Of a stretch of 64,000 nt of DNA, positions 16,997 to 26,696 are shown piece after piece. Each line of letters starts with the position of its first letter. Position 1 is the stretch's first letter. The notes under the pieces were generated by a model. It saw only the letters and a list, made by a program, of their open reading frames with translations. It made no database searches and was not told the origin of the DNA. This DNA comes from Limosilactobacillus sp. WILCCON 0051 (GTDB lineage Bacteria > Bacillota > Bacilli > Lactobacillales > Lactobacillaceae): assembly GCF_039955095.1 (NCBI RefSeq), contig NZ_CP154878.1, positions 1,302,001 through 1,366,000 on the forward strand, given 5' to 3'. A program made the position numbers and the translations under genes.

Positions 16997-19564
16997 CTAG
17001 TCAACTGAACTCAATGCATCAAGCATATCAACGCTTCTGATCTTGCGGTGCATGGCCATTGCCACCCCTGCTGTAATAACTGCCGGAATCAATGCCGAAA
17101 CGATAAAGTTGGTCAGCGTCATCGTTGGATCAAACATCGCGTTGGCAGGCGGCAAACTTAAGATGATAAAGCGATGCAGACCGATCCCGACCAGATATCC
17201 CAGTAAGATGCCGATCACGGATAAAATGATCGTTTCCCGATAGATATAGAGCGTTACTTCTTGATCATAGAAGCCGAGCACCTTGATCGTGGACAGCTCG
17301 CGCATCCGTTCTTCAATATTGATGTTGGACAGGTTGTAGATAACCACAAGTGCCAGCAGGGCTGCTAAACCGATCAAGATAATCATGACCCGGTTCAGAC
17401 TGCCCATAATGTTGTCAATCGTCCGCTGATTATTGACGTTTTGATTGATCCCCTTCACGGCGCCGGTTGCCATCAAGCGTTGCGACTCCTGCTGCAGCTT
17501 AGCGCCTTTTTTAAGGGTAATCAATTGTGCGTTGGTCTGGTATGACTGATGGAAAATCTTTTGGTATGCCTGCGGACTCATCAGTACATAATGGCCGATA
17601 TACATCTCCATGATGCCAGCAACCTTCATCGTCCGCCATTTTCCACTCGCGTCCTTAAGCTTGATTGAGCTGCCCTTTTTAGCGTTAAGCAGTCGTGCCA
17701 GCTTTTCGGAGATTATCACGCCATCTTGCGGCAGCTTAAGCGTTTTTTTAGTCTGCCGGTTCTTGACCGCGAAATACTGCTTAAAGTTTTTTTCATTGTT
17801 TGGAACGATTAAAGAGATCGACTGCGTGGCATCATCATCACCGGCCTTCTTGGTCAGCTGCTCAAAATAAACGCCGGTATGTCTCTTTACTGATTTGCCG
17901 TTCAGCTCATTTTTCAGTTGCCGCTGCTGTTTGGCAGTGCTGTTTGAATTTTGGACAGCGATCAGATCGTACTTGATGATCCGGCTGTATTCAATGTTGC
18001 TGATGCCGCTGAGCGAATCGCGAATGCCAAAGCCCATTACCAAAAGTCCCGTACAGCCCGCAACGCCAAAGATCGTCATCAGCGCCCGACTCTTATACCG
18101 AAAGAGATTGCGCATCGTTACCTTATAATTGAAGCTGAGTCGGTTCCACAGCCAATGCCAACGCTCCAACAAGATGCGTGATCCTCCCTTAGGCGGCTTA
18201 GGCAGCAGCAATGCGGCCGGCTTGGCTTTCAAGTCTCGATGCAATGCCCACAGCGCGGCTCCCGTCGTACAGAGAATGGCAATCAGCCAGGTCGTCAAAA
18301 GCAGTGCCCATGAGAAGTGGATCTGAAAGCCGCTGAGCGTAGAGTTGGCAGCATAGGCCTTAAAGATGATCTTTGGCAGTATCATAAAACCACCCCAAGC
18401 TCCCAGCGCCACCCCAGCTGAACTGGCCAGCAGACTAAACAGCGCAAACTTTTTGGCCACATCGGCATTTGAATATCCTAAAGCCTTGAGCGTGCCAATC
18501 TGGATCCGCTCTTCTTCCACAAACCGCGTCATCGTCGTCAAGCTGACCAGGGCCGCGATTGCAAACAACAGCACCGGAAAGACGTTTGCCAGGATATCGA
18601 CTCGTTCAGCGTTGGAACGGTAAATGGCATAGCCGGGATTTTCCGTTCGATCACTCAGCGTATAGGTTGGCGTGCCCAGCTGCTTGAGTTTAGCCTGCTG
18701 TTTTTTAAGCGCGGCAGCCTGCTGAATGAGAGCCGAATTGCCTGCTGTATTCGTCTGCTGAAGCACAGCGGCCTGCTGCGTTGCCTGGGCAAGCTGCTGT
18801 TGAGCTGCCTTCAGCTGACGTTCAAGTTTTTGCTGCTTGGTTTTGCCATGCCGATTCAAGGTCTTTTTCAACTGCTGCTGTTTTTCAACATAATTGGTAT
18901 AGCGCGTGGAATAAGGATTCATTTTCGCCGTCTTATTATACGTGATCCGTGCGATTGCATAGGCAGTCCCGGTCTTGAAGGCTGATTTTTTGACGACGGC
19001 CACCCCGCTCAATTGGCCAGTGCCTACCGTTGTCTGGCCAATGTCGCTGCGATCCAGATACTCGCTGGAGCGTACGAAGCCGACGATCTTAAACTGACGA
19101 TGCTTCAACGAGCCCGCCTGCTTGAGCGTAATCCACTGGCCAATATGATACTTGCCCTTCAGCAGGTAGCTGACGGCAATCTCATTATCGTGCCGCGGCA
19201 GATGTCCACTGACCGTCTGCCAGCTTGAGACGCCATTGGTTTGTGAAAAAATCCGCAGTGCCCGCTTCGTCTGATCAATCGTACTGTCCTGCAGATAGCC
19301 AAAATCAACCTGCTTGACGCTCTTTTGCTGCCGAATGATCTGACGGTCGCGGCTGTCCAGGCCATAGTTCGACGTAATCGTGGTATCGGCCAGATGATGC
19401 TGGGCAAAAAAGCTGGTGGCCGTCTGCCGCATATCCGGTCCCGTAATTTTTAAGCCAATCAAGGCAAACGCGCTTACGGCCATTAAGAGAAAGATCGCGA
19501 TAAATCGGCCCAGCGAGTGCGTAATCGCCTGCCAGGCATCTTTCCATAGTATTCGCTTGCTCAA
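16997..19564 (-). CDS. ABC transporter permease with two FtsX-like domains
   Basis: An 855-residue permease of the FtsX/MacB type. One N-terminal span (about residues 20-40) is followed by a large extracellular region with a glutamine/lysine-rich coiled coil (about 235-305). Then come an FtsX core (LLFAIAALVSLTTMTRFVEEERIQIGTLKALGYS), a second span pair and extracellular domain, and a second FtsX core near the end (LALVVIYNLSNINIEERMRELSTIKVLG). With the adjoining ATPase it forms a Type VII mechanotransmission/export ABC system. Such systems export or resist peptides and antibiotics; the substrate is unknown. The TTG at 19564 is spaced 6 nt from AGGTG; a GTG at 19573 is the alternative. Confidence 0.85.
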   Translation of the reverse strand: MSKRILWKDAWQAITHSLGRFIAIFLLMAVSAFALIGLKITGPDMRQTATSFFAQHHLADTTITSNYGLDSRDRQIIRQQKSVKQVDFGYLQDSTIDQTKRALRIFSQTNGVSSWQTVSGHLPRHDNEIAVSYLLKGKYHIGQWITLKQAGSLKHRQFKIVGFVRSSEYLDRSDIGQTTVGTGQLSGVAVVKKSAFKTGTAYAIARITYNKTAKMNPYSTRYTNYVEKQQQLKKTLNRHGKTKQQKLERQLKAAQQQLAQATQQAAVLQQTNTAGNSALIQQAAALKKQQAKLKQLGTPTYTLSDRTENPGYAIYRSNAERVDILANVFPVLLFAIAALVSLTTMTRFVEEERIQIGTLKALGYSNADVAKKFALFSLLASSAGVALGAWGGFMILPKIIFKAYAANSTLSGFQIHFSWALLLTTWLIAILCTTGAALWALHRDLKAKPAALLLPKPPKGGSRILLERWHWLWNRLSFNYKVTMRNLFRYKSRALMTIFGVAGCTGLLVMGFGIRDSLSGISNIEYSRIIKYDLIAVQNSNSTAKQQRQLKNELNGKSVKRHTGVYFEQLTKKAGDDDATQSISLIVPNNEKNFKQYFAVKNRQTKKTLKLPQDGVIISEKLARLLNAKKGSSIKLKDASGKWRTMKVAGIMEMYIGHYVLMSPQAYQKIFHQSYQTNAQLITLKKGAKLQQESQRLMATGAVKGINQNVNNQRTIDNIMGSLNRVMIILIGLAALLALVVIYNLSNINIEERMRELSTIKVLGFYDQEVTLYIYRETIILSVIGILLGYLVGIGLHRFIILSLPPANAMFDPTMTLTNFIVSALIPAVITAGVAMAMHRKIRSVDMLDALSSVD

Positions 19565-19573
19565 GATGCTCAC

Positions 19574-20275
19574 CTACCATTCAATCGTCTTGATGTCGGC
19601 TGGATGCTCATTACGCTCCCGTTTGACCAGCTGACCATCATGAATATGCAGCACCTGATCGCCAATTGGAGCCAGAGCCGCGTTATGCGTAACAATGATG
19701 ACCGTTGAGCCATGCTCGCGACTCATATCCTGCAGAATCTGCAGCACCTGCTTACCCGTTTCATAGTCCAGCGCACCAGTCGGCTCATCACACAAAAGCA
19801 GCTGCGGGTTCTTGGCGACGGCACGCGCAATTGCCACTCGCTGCTGCTCGCCGCCGGAAAGCTGAGCGGGAAAGTTGTTGATGCGATTGGCCAGTCCCAC
19901 GGCTTTTAGCGCTTCAACGGCATCCAGCGCCTGGGGAACGATTTCTGAAGCTAATTCAACGTTTTCCTTAGCTGTCAGGTTGGGAATCAGATTATAGAAC
20001 TGAAACACAAACCCTACGCTTAGTCGGCGATAGGTCGTCAGCTCACGACGATCATATTTGGCAATGTCATGACCGGCAACGATAACCTCGCCGCTCGTGT
20101 TCGTATCCATCCCGCCCAAGACGTTGAGCAGAGTTGACTTGCCCGCGCCAGAAGCGCCCAGAATGATTACCAGCTCGCCTTTTTCAATTGAAAAGCTGAT
20201 GTCTTTGTTGGCATAAAGCGTTTCATCACCAGTCTGGTATATTTTTGTGTTGTTGCGTACCTCGATTAAGGCCAT
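19574..20275 (-). CDS. ABC transporter ATPase (MacB/LolD type)
   Basis: A 233-residue ATPase with Walker [11 protein letters not shown]-loop [18 protein letters not shown] (the LolD/MacB pattern), signature [14 protein letters not shown], Walker [13 protein letters not shown] and H-loop IVTHN. It powers the FtsX-type permease encoded 9 bp downstream. I start at 20275 (MALIEVRN) after AAGAAGGGAAA. The longer frame to 20344 would begin in the divergent intergenic region without a ribosome site. It is divergent from a TetR-family gene that probably controls it. Confidence 0.9.
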   Translation of the reverse strand: MALIEVRNNTKIYQTGDETLYANKDISFSIEKGELVIILGASGAGKSTLLNVLGGMDTNTSGEVIVAGHDIAKYDRRELTTYRRLSVGFVFQFYNLIPNLTAKENVELASEIVPQALDAVEALKAVGLANRINNFPAQLSGGEQQRVAIARAVAKNPQLLLCDEPTGALDYETGKQVLQILQDMSREHGSTVIIVTHNAALAPIGDQVLHIHDGQLVKRERNEHPADIKTIEW

Positions 20276-20395
20276 AGTTTTCCCTTCTTTACTGTCAGCA
20301 GTTTGCTTTTTTGATTTCTTTACGCTACATTTTAATGGATTCAATTCAGTTTGTGATGACCAAAAATGAATAAGTTGTTGATTTAAGGAGAAAAA

Positions 20396-20959
20396 ATGGG
20401 AACGATCCGCAAAACAGCCTCGAAAGAAAAAATCAAGCAGGCATTTATCGTACTTCTAGAGACGGAAGGATTTCAAAAAATGACGATCAGCAGTCTGGTC
20501 AAGCAGGCCGGCATCAATCGCGGAACCTTTTATTTGAACTATCTTGACAAAGACGATCTGGCCCAGCAGCTGATCAACGATTTCTTTACTGGCATTGCCA
20601 CGATCCTAAAACAGGACAACGGCGATCGCAACGACTGGTTTTCACCCACTGCCATCAGTCAAATTATTGAATATGTGCAGAATAATTTCGCTTTTGCCCA
20701 TGCTCTTTTAAACAGCGATCTAAAGGGACAAGTCAAAGAGCGGCTTTCCCAAACCCTGGCGCAGGCTTTTGTTCACCAGCATGCCAATCTGCAGCAGCCC
20801 AAGATCAAGCAGCCCTATGCATCCGAAATCGTTTTTGGCGGCATTGCCTCACTGTTTACGCTTTGGATTCAGCGCGACATGCAGGAGTCTCCCGCCGCGC
20901 TTTTACAGATCATCGAAGCCTATCGTGCCACGCCGCCCCAGCAAATCTTAAGATCATAA
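20396..20959 (+). CDS. TetR-family transcriptional regulator
   Basis: A 187-residue TetR-family protein with an N-terminal helix-turn-helix (MTISSLVKQAGINRGTFYLNY, residues about 31-51) and a C-terminal all-helical domain. It is divergent from the ABC ATPase/permease genes across a 120-bp gap, the usual arrangement for a repressor of an exporter it controls. AAGGAG lies 6-7 nt before the ATG. The ligand is unknown. Confidence 0.87.
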   Translation: MGTIRKTASKEKIKQAFIVLLETEGFQKMTISSLVKQAGINRGTFYLNYLDKDDLAQQLINDFFTGIATILKQDNGDRNDWFSPTAISQIIEYVQNNFAFAHALLNSDLKGQVKERLSQTLAQAFVHQHANLQQPKIKQPYASEIVFGGIASLFTLWIQRDMQESPAALLQIIEAYRATPPQQILRS

Positions 20960-20989
20960 GACAGATGATCAGCCTGCTTTCCGACAATA

Positions 20990-21030
20990 TAAAAACCGAC
21001 TGATCGCAGTCATTGATCAATCGGTTTTAC
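20990..21030. terminator. Bidirectional terminator between TetR and LacI-family genes
   Basis: AAAACCGA (20992-20999) pairs with TCGGTTTT (21021-21028), with A/T runs on both sides, between convergent genes. Confidence 0.75.
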
Positions 21031-21031
21031 A

Positions 21032-22039
21032 TTAAATTGAAGGATGCTCATCGATCGTAACCGGCAGAATCGACGTATCACTGATCGTTGAGCGGTTTTC
21101 GATTTGAGTCAGCAGTTTTTGAGCCGCCAGATTACCCATCAGCTCCATATCCTGCCGCAGCAAAAAGATGCCGTCTTCACCAACGTACTGCGACCAGCTC
21201 CAGTCATCAAAGCTGATCAGCCCCAGATCTTTAGGAAACGTTACTTTTTCATGCTTAAAGATCTTAAGCAGCGTAAACAGGATCGGCCCCATCAATGAGA
21301 TCACGACCGTTCGTCCGTTAAGCTGTCCCATTACGCGCGTCAATTCTCTTGCCAGCCAGTCGTCATCATGGCCCTTGATTTCAATGTTATGATAGGTCAG
21401 CCCCGTCTCACTGGCCGCCAGCTGAAAGCCCTTGATTCGGGGATGCTGCCCGGAAGCCTCGGCAAATCGTGAGCTGACCGTGACTACATTGGCATAGCCT
21501 TTTTTGCCCAGCTGGCGTCCCAACCGGTAACTGGCATCAAGGTTGGCACTGGTTACCTTGCCCACTGTCAGCGGCTGGTCGTCGACTTCTCGGTCAACCA
21601 AAACCAGCGGCGTCTGATTGCGCAGAATCGATTGATATTGAGCAAAGCTGCGCGAGTTTGGCTGCACGATAATGCCGTCAACGCGCTGCTGATATAGATC
21701 ATCTAGGGCCTTTTGCTCCATTTCCTGCGAGTTGTTGGTGTTCATCAACAATACATCATAACCCGCTGGCTGCAAGACGTCATAGATTCCCTTACTGAGC
21801 AGTGATGAGAAATGGTTGGCAATATCCCCGACCAATACCCCCACCAAATGGCTCTGCGTCTGGCGCAGTCGTCTGGCCGAAGCAGCCGGCACGTAATGCA
21901 GTTGATTGATTGTGGCATCAATACGCTCTTTGGTCTGCGCGCTCATTTTTTGATAATGGCCGTTGAGATAGCGCGAGACGGTCGTTACCGAAACCCCCGC
22001 CGCCTTGGCAACGTCGCTGATTGTTACATGCTGTGACAT
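21032..22039 (-). CDS. LacI-family regulator of the gluconate genes
   Basis: A 335-residue LacI-family regulator with an N-terminal helix-turn-helix (TISDVAKAAGVSVTTVSRYL) and a sugar-binding sensor domain (VGVLVGDIANHFSS, DGIIVQP, LGLISFDDWSWSQYV). It lies 140 bp downstream of gntP and is likely to control the gntK-gntP unit through ATCGAT-centred palindromes near the gntK promoter. The sensor style resembles KdgR/GntR-type proteins of Firmicutes. AAGGAAGAGG precedes the ATG. Confidence 0.82.
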   Translation of the reverse strand: MSQHVTISDVAKAAGVSVTTVSRYLNGHYQKMSAQTKERIDATINQLHYVPAASARRLRQTQSHLVGVLVGDIANHFSSLLSKGIYDVLQPAGYDVLLMNTNNSQEMEQKALDDLYQQRVDGIIVQPNSRSFAQYQSILRNQTPLVLVDREVDDQPLTVGKVTSANLDASYRLGRQLGKKGYANVVTVSSRFAEASGQHPRIKGFQLAASETGLTYHNIEIKGHDDDWLARELTRVMGQLNGRTVVISLMGPILFTLLKIFKHEKVTFPKDLGLISFDDWSWSQYVGEDGIFLLRQDMELMGNLAAQKLLTQIENRSTISDTSILPVTIDEHPSI

Positions 22040-22099
22040 AATCCTCTTCCTTTAGACTGTTTGCTTAGTAAGACTTATTTTATCATAACCGGGCACTAA

Positions 22100-22141
22100 T
22101 TAAAAAAGTGCGGAACCACAACTAGGCTCACGCACTTTTAT
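22100..22141 (-). terminator. Terminator of gntK-gntP
   Basis: AAAGTGCG (22105-22112) and CGCACTTT (22131-22138) form a stem; on the minus strand a T run follows. It lies between gntP and the regulator gene. Confidence 0.8.
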
Positions 22142-22180
22142 AGATATTTCTAAGAGTGAATCTTTAGCTAAGAAAATCGG

Positions 22181-23521
22181 CTAGGCAATGATCAATGACA
22201 GGACCCAAACGCTTGCCAGACCAGCCAGCGACAATACCGAGGTCAGCGTCGACCAGGAAAGCAGCGTTTCTTTAAGTGACAGACCGAAGTATTCCTTGAT
22301 CATCCAGAAACCGGCATCGTTGACATGGTCACAGAAGACGGAACCGGCACCGACCGAAAGTACCATCAAAGCACTCATCGTTGGCGACATGTGAGCAGTC
22401 ATTGGTGCAATCAGGCCAGCTGCCGTCATTGAAGAAACGGTCGAGGAGCCAAGCGAAACCCGCAGCAGTGCCGTGATCAGCCAAGCAGCCAGGATTGGCG
22501 AGATGCTGGTACCAGAGAACAGCGTGGAGACGTACTTGGAGATGCCGCCTTCTACCAGAACTTCCTTAAAGGCACCGCCACCACCGATAATCAGCAGCAT
22601 CATGGCAATTTGTTTAACAGAAGTCGTCATTGACTTGGAGATCTCGCTCATCTTTTCGCTGCGGGCCAGTCCCATCGTCCAGATTGCAAACAGCAGCGAC
22701 AGCAGCATGGCCGCATCAGGAGCACCGACGAATTGAATGAACTGGTTGACTGGGTTGGTCTTGGAGAGTACAAATGAACAGATCGTAGCAACGGCAATCA
22801 GGATAACCGGCATCATGGCCGTCAAAACGGAGATGCCAAAGCCAGGCGTTTCTTCCAGCTTGAATTCCTTGTATTCGCCAAGGACCGAGATATCAACGTC
22901 TTTGCGGTAAACGGAAGGATAGATCTTGTGCAGGAAGTAGTTGAAAACCGGACCGGAGATGATAATCGTTGGAATCGCGACGATGATCCCCAAAAGCAGC
23001 ACGTGACCCAAAGTAGCACCAAGAATGTCGGTAATGGCCGTTGGTGCCGGGTGTGGCGGCAGGAAAGCGTGGCAGACGTTCAAAGTAGCTGCCATCGGAA
23101 TCCCCAGGTACATCAGCGGCATGTCGAGCTCTCTAGCAATAATGAAGATGATTGGCAAAACGACAACCAGACCAACTTCAAAGAACAGTGCCAGACCAAT
23201 GATAAACGATGCCAGAATTACGGCAACCTGAATCCAGCGCCGCCCGAACTTATTGATCAAAGTCGTGGCAATCCGGTAGCCGCCACCAGCATCAGAAACC
23301 AGTTGACCCAGCATGGACCCAAATCCGAAAATAATTGCTAAGTGGCCCAGCTGACCGCCAATCCCAGTTTCAATCGCGGTTGGTATCTTGGCAACCGGAA
23401 TCTGCAGACAAAGCGCAATGATAAATGAAGTAACGACCAGTGAAACGAATGTGTTGAGCTTCAACTTAACGATCAAGAAGATCAGAATCAAAACCCCTAA
23501 TAAAACAATGAGCAGTGGCAT
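22181..23521 (-). CDS. gntP: Gluconate:H+ symporter, GntP family
   Basis: A 446-residue permease of the GntP family with 12 or more spans. Family signatures include FGFGSMLGQLVSDAGGGYRIA, FLPPHPAPTAI (the conserved P-P-H-P-A-P motif) and GAGSVFCDHVNDAGFWM. It imports gluconate or a related sugar acid with protons. It begins 18 bp after gntK on the same strand, with GAGGGGG before the ATG, so the two are co-transcribed. Length is normal for GntP (about 440-450). Confidence 0.92.
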   Translation of the reverse strand: MPLLIVLLGVLILIFLIVKLKLNTFVSLVVTSFIIALCLQIPVAKIPTAIETGIGGQLGHLAIIFGFGSMLGQLVSDAGGGYRIATTLINKFGRRWIQVAVILASFIIGLALFFEVGLVVVLPIIFIIARELDMPLMYLGIPMAATLNVCHAFLPPHPAPTAITDILGATLGHVLLLGIIVAIPTIIISGPVFNYFLHKIYPSVYRKDVDISVLGEYKEFKLEETPGFGISVLTAMMPVILIAVATICSFVLSKTNPVNQFIQFVGAPDAAMLLSLLFAIWTMGLARSEKMSEISKSMTTSVKQIAMMLLIIGGGGAFKEVLVEGGISKYVSTLFSGTSISPILAAWLITALLRVSLGSSTVSSMTAAGLIAPMTAHMSPTMSALMVLSVGAGSVFCDHVNDAGFWMIKEYFGLSLKETLLSWSTLTSVLSLAGLASVWVLSLIIA

Positions 23522-23539
23522 AATGTTTCCCCCTCAATT

Positions 23540-25063
23540 TTAATTTTCCTGCTGCAGCCGAGCAATCGTTGAATAGGCCGGCTTGAGCAATCCTTCAACC
23601 TGTTTGAATAATGGCAGATACTTTTGATAGACCCGCACTGTAGCCTGCTCCGGCTGATAAGCGCCAACGCTGCCGATCAATTCTTGTACCGCGTCCAGAT
23701 CATCAATCATTTCCAGACTCTTCATCGCCATCGTAACCGCACCCAGGCATCCTGATTCATAGGATTCCGGAATGTTAACCGCGACGTCCAAGACATCCGC
23801 CAGCATCTGCTTCCAGACCTCAGAGCGGGCAAAGCCACCCGTTGCCGTTACGCTGGCAGGCTTACCAACCAGATCGCATACCGCATCATAGACCGTGGCA
23901 ATGTTCATGCAGATGCCTTCCATTACCGCCCGCAGCATGTCGGCACGGGTATGCAGCGGATTCAGGCCAAAGAAGCTGCCGCGCGCGTTGGCATCCCAAA
24001 GCGGCGCCCGCTCACCACCCAGAAACGGATGGAACAACAAGCCATGCGCACCAGCTGGAACACTGGCAATCACTTCATTGGCAACGTCATAAACCGATTT
24101 GTCCTCACTTTTGGCAGCCGAACTGTCGACCAAATGATTGGCCGCCCATTGAAAAACATCACCGCCATTGTTCAAAGGACCGCCAACCACCCAGCGCTGC
24201 CGATCAATTGAGTAGCAGAACAAGCGCTGTTCGGGATCGACCACTGGATGATCAGTAGCCACGCGCACCGCCGCTGAAGTTCCAATCGTAATGGCAACCG
24301 TGTCCTGCCGCGTGGCCCCAACGCCAAGATTGGAAAGCGCGCCGTCAAACGCACCATAGACAAACGGCGTCTCATCATCAAGCCCCGTTGCCTGCTTGGC
24401 TGAAGGCGTCAATCCAGTTTCTTTGGTCGTACCATCAACGATCTCTGGCAGCTGTGAGCGCGTAATGCCAGTCAGCTTCAGAATCTGATCATCCCAATCC
24501 TGCGTGTGCATATTGAAAAATCCAGTGCAGCTGGCCGTTGAGATGTCGACTCTAAACTTGCCGAACAGTTTCCAGAACAAATACGACTTGATGTCAGCAA
24601 CATATGCGGCTGCTGCCATTTTTTCAGGCTGCGTCTGCTTTAGCCACATCAGCTTGGTCAAAGGCGACATTGGATGAATCGGCGTCCCGGTTTGCGCGTA
24701 GATGTCGGCTCCATCCGGGGTGGCCTTCAGCTTAGCCGCAACCTCACGTGCCCGCGTATCAGCCCAGGTCATCGCCCGCGTCAGCCGCTGATGATTCTTA
24801 TCCAGTAAGATCACGCTTTGGTTGGCATTGGAAAACGAGACTGCCAATACCCGGCCGCCTAATGACTTGGCTCGATCAGCCGCGTCATGAATCACTTTTT
24901 CGACGGCCACGGTCAGATCATCCGGATTCTGCTCCGCCATCCCATTGCCGTCACGATAAAGCTGATACAGTTCTTTATAAGAATCCAGTACCCGAGCTTT
25001 CTCATCGAACAAGACCGCTTTCGTGCTGGTCGTGCCGACGTCCACACCAATTAGATAGTTCAT
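23540..25063 (-). CDS. gntK: Gluconokinase, FGGY family
   Basis: A 507-residue FGGY carbohydrate kinase phosphorylating gluconate to 6-phosphogluconate. It has the phosphate loop IGVDVGTTSTKAV at the N-terminus, MTWADTRA, the second nucleotide motif ITIGTSAAVRV, and the C-terminal ATGGFARSEVWKQMLADVL. It is coupled with gntP and resembles the Firmicute gluconokinase of the gnt operon rather than the short P-loop GntK. Start at 25063: GGGAGAG lies 6 nt upstream of this ATG, while the TTG at 25069 abuts it. Confidence 0.9.
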   Translation of the reverse strand: MNYLIGVDVGTTSTKAVLFDEKARVLDSYKELYQLYRDGNGMAEQNPDDLTVAVEKVIHDAADRAKSLGGRVLAVSFSNANQSVILLDKNHQRLTRAMTWADTRAREVAAKLKATPDGADIYAQTGTPIHPMSPLTKLMWLKQTQPEKMAAAAYVADIKSYLFWKLFGKFRVDISTASCTGFFNMHTQDWDDQILKLTGITRSQLPEIVDGTTKETGLTPSAKQATGLDDETPFVYGAFDGALSNLGVGATRQDTVAITIGTSAAVRVATDHPVVDPEQRLFCYSIDRQRWVVGGPLNNGGDVFQWAANHLVDSSAAKSEDKSVYDVANEVIASVPAGAHGLLFHPFLGGERAPLWDANARGSFFGLNPLHTRADMLRAVMEGICMNIATVYDAVCDLVGKPASVTATGGFARSEVWKQMLADVLDVAVNIPESYESGCLGAVTMAMKSLEMIDDLDAVQELIGSVGAYQPEQATVRVYQKYLPLFKQVEGLLKPAYSTIARLQQEN

Positions 25064-25090
25064 CTTCAACTCTCCCTTATCTTCAACAAT

Positions 25091-25183
25091 TATTGAAAAC
25101 GCTTTAGGTTATCGATACACCTAGTATAATAAATGCGCTTTCAAGTTTTGTCAACGCTTCCAGTTAAATTTGGGAAATCGATA
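25091..25183 (-). promoter_or_regulatory. gntK promoter with cre sites and ATCGAT operators
   Basis: Minus-strand TTGACA (25149-25154) and TATTAT (25126-25131) are spaced by exactly 17 nt. A cre-like TTGAAAGCGCATTTA lies in the spacer and a second, TTGAAAACGCTTTAG, near 25092-25107. Palindromes centred on ATCGAT occur at about 25108-25118 (GTTATCGATAC) and 25170-25182 (AAATCGATAAAC), one on each side of the promoter, fitting a LacI-family repressor. Confidence 0.7.
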
Positions 25184-25293
25184 AACCGAAACACGTTGGC
25201 GCTGTTGCCTTTTGCTTTTAAAAAAAATTTTTAGACAGCTGATGATCGGCGCGCTAAGATGATGTTTAAAAATGATTTAAAGGAGTCTTTTCC

Positions 25294-26454
25294 ATGGATA
25301 ACCAGGCACGCATCGACTTTTTAAAACAGCTGATTGAAATCGACACGGCTGGCGGTTTTGAGGATCGCTTGGCCGTTGTTCTGCAGTCATTCATGCAGGA
25401 ACATGACGTCAGCTGCCGGCTATTGCCAGTCATGAAGGGCCGCAGCAATTTCTACGCTGAGCTGGGCTATGGAAACAATGACAAGGTCTTGGCGTTCTGT
25501 GGTCATCAAGACGTGGTAAAGACTGAGGATCCCGCCAAATGGCAGTTTCCGCCATTCAGTGCTCATATTGAAAACAATCGCATGTATGGACGCGGGACTG
25601 CTGATATGAAAGGCGGTCTGGCAGCCATGGCGATCGCAATGGCCGAATTAAAAGATGAAGGCGCGGGTTTAAACGGTAAGCTGGAACTGTTGGGCACCGT
25701 AGCCGAAGAAAGCTCCAAGATCAATCACATGCAAGGGGCGCAGCAGTTTGCAAAAGACGGCTATGTTGATGATCTGACCGCCGCAATCTTTGCCGAACCG
25801 ACTAATGCCGACATCGCCTACGCGCATAAAGGATCAATCACCTACCGCATCGACTCGATTGGCAAAGCCGCGCACAGCTCGCGGCCGGATCTGGGCTTTA
25901 ATGCCATTACGCCCTTGATTCATTTTTATCAGGAACAGGAACGATATTTTGGCGAACTGGTTGCTAAATACGAAAATCCAGTCTTAGGACGCGCCGTGCC
26001 GGTAGTTACCAAGATTGATGGCGGTGAGCAGCTGAATGCCGTGCCTGATCATGCGGAACTTTTTGTCAAGCTTAGAACCATCCCCGAAACGGACAATGAC
26101 AAAATCATCGCTCATTTAAACTGCATCATCGCCAATATCAACGATCAGGATCACGCGCAGCTTTCCATCGAGATTCTCGGCAGCAAGATCGCCGTCACGA
26201 CTGAGCGTGATGCCGAAATCGTCACCATTGCGCAAAAGGCTGCCGCCGATCATTTGGGACGCAGCTTTAACGTCCGCGGCATTGCTTTTGGCACGGATGC
26301 TTCAGAAATGACCAAAGCCAACCGCGACATGGACGTTTTGGTATTTGGTCCCGGCAACGCCACGGCTCATAAGATCGACGAGTATATCGACTTGGATCAG
26401 TATCTCAGCATGATTGACATCTACAAGCAGATTGCCCGCGACTATCTTAAATAA
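25294..26454 (+). CDS. M20-family metallopeptidase (ArgE/DapE type)
   Basis: A 386-residue zinc deacylase/peptidase. Ligands are visible in order: FCGHQDVV (His-Asp), YGRGTADMKGG (bridging Asp), the catalytic and metal pair in TVAEESS (Glu), FAEPT, and near the end the AHKIDEY histidine. It is of the ArgE/DapE/CPG2 group, which removes acyl groups such as succinyl from diaminopimelate or acetyl from ornithine, or cuts dipeptides. No lysine or arginine pathway gene is nearby, so the substrate is open. AAGGAG precedes the ATG, and a terminator follows. Confidence 0.85.
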   Translation: MDNQARIDFLKQLIEIDTAGGFEDRLAVVLQSFMQEHDVSCRLLPVMKGRSNFYAELGYGNNDKVLAFCGHQDVVKTEDPAKWQFPPFSAHIENNRMYGRGTADMKGGLAAMAIAMAELKDEGAGLNGKLELLGTVAEESSKINHMQGAQQFAKDGYVDDLTAAIFAEPTNADIAYAHKGSITYRIDSIGKAAHSSRPDLGFNAITPLIHFYQEQERYFGELVAKYENPVLGRAVPVVTKIDGGEQLNAVPDHAELFVKLRTIPETDNDKIIAHLNCIIANINDQDHAQLSIEILGSKIAVTTERDAEIVTIAQKAAADHLGRSFNVRGIAFGTDASEMTKANRDMDVLVFGPGNATAHKIDEYIDLDQYLSMIDIYKQIARDYLK

Positions 26455-26489
26455 GCTCCAAAAATCCGTAATCGGTTCATTGCCGATAT

Positions 26490-26547
26490 GCCCACCGAGA
26501 AACCAGGCGAATCAAAAAATTCATCTGGTTATTCGATGGGCTTTTTC
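26490..26547 (+). terminator. Terminator of the M20 peptidase gene
   Basis: GCCCACCGAGAAACCAG pairs imperfectly with CTGGTTATTCGATGGGC, followed by TTTTTC. Confidence 0.75.
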
Positions 26548-26565
26548 TAATTTCAAGATTCAGCT

Positions 26566-26610
26566 AAAAAAACGGCCTGACTACGGAAATATCCGCAACC
26601 AAGCCGCATC
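26566..26610 (-). terminator. Terminator of the toxin-antitoxin module; 40-bp repeat copy 1
   Basis: On the minus strand CGGCTTGGTTGCGGA pairs with TCCGTAGTCAGGCCG through several G-T wobbles around a 4-nt loop, then seven T residues. The 40 bp 26571-26610 recur with one change at 27491-27530. Confidence 0.75.
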
Positions 26611-26696
26611 AGCCGATTGAATTGTTTTGCATCACTGCTCGAATATCGAGACCATAATCAAGCCAATCATTAATTATTTATCTTTTCAATCTCAGA

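Noticed and set aside
16783..17004. 73-codon minus-strand open frame after the ABC permease
   Set aside because: It begins inside the permease gene and crosses its terminator hairpin.
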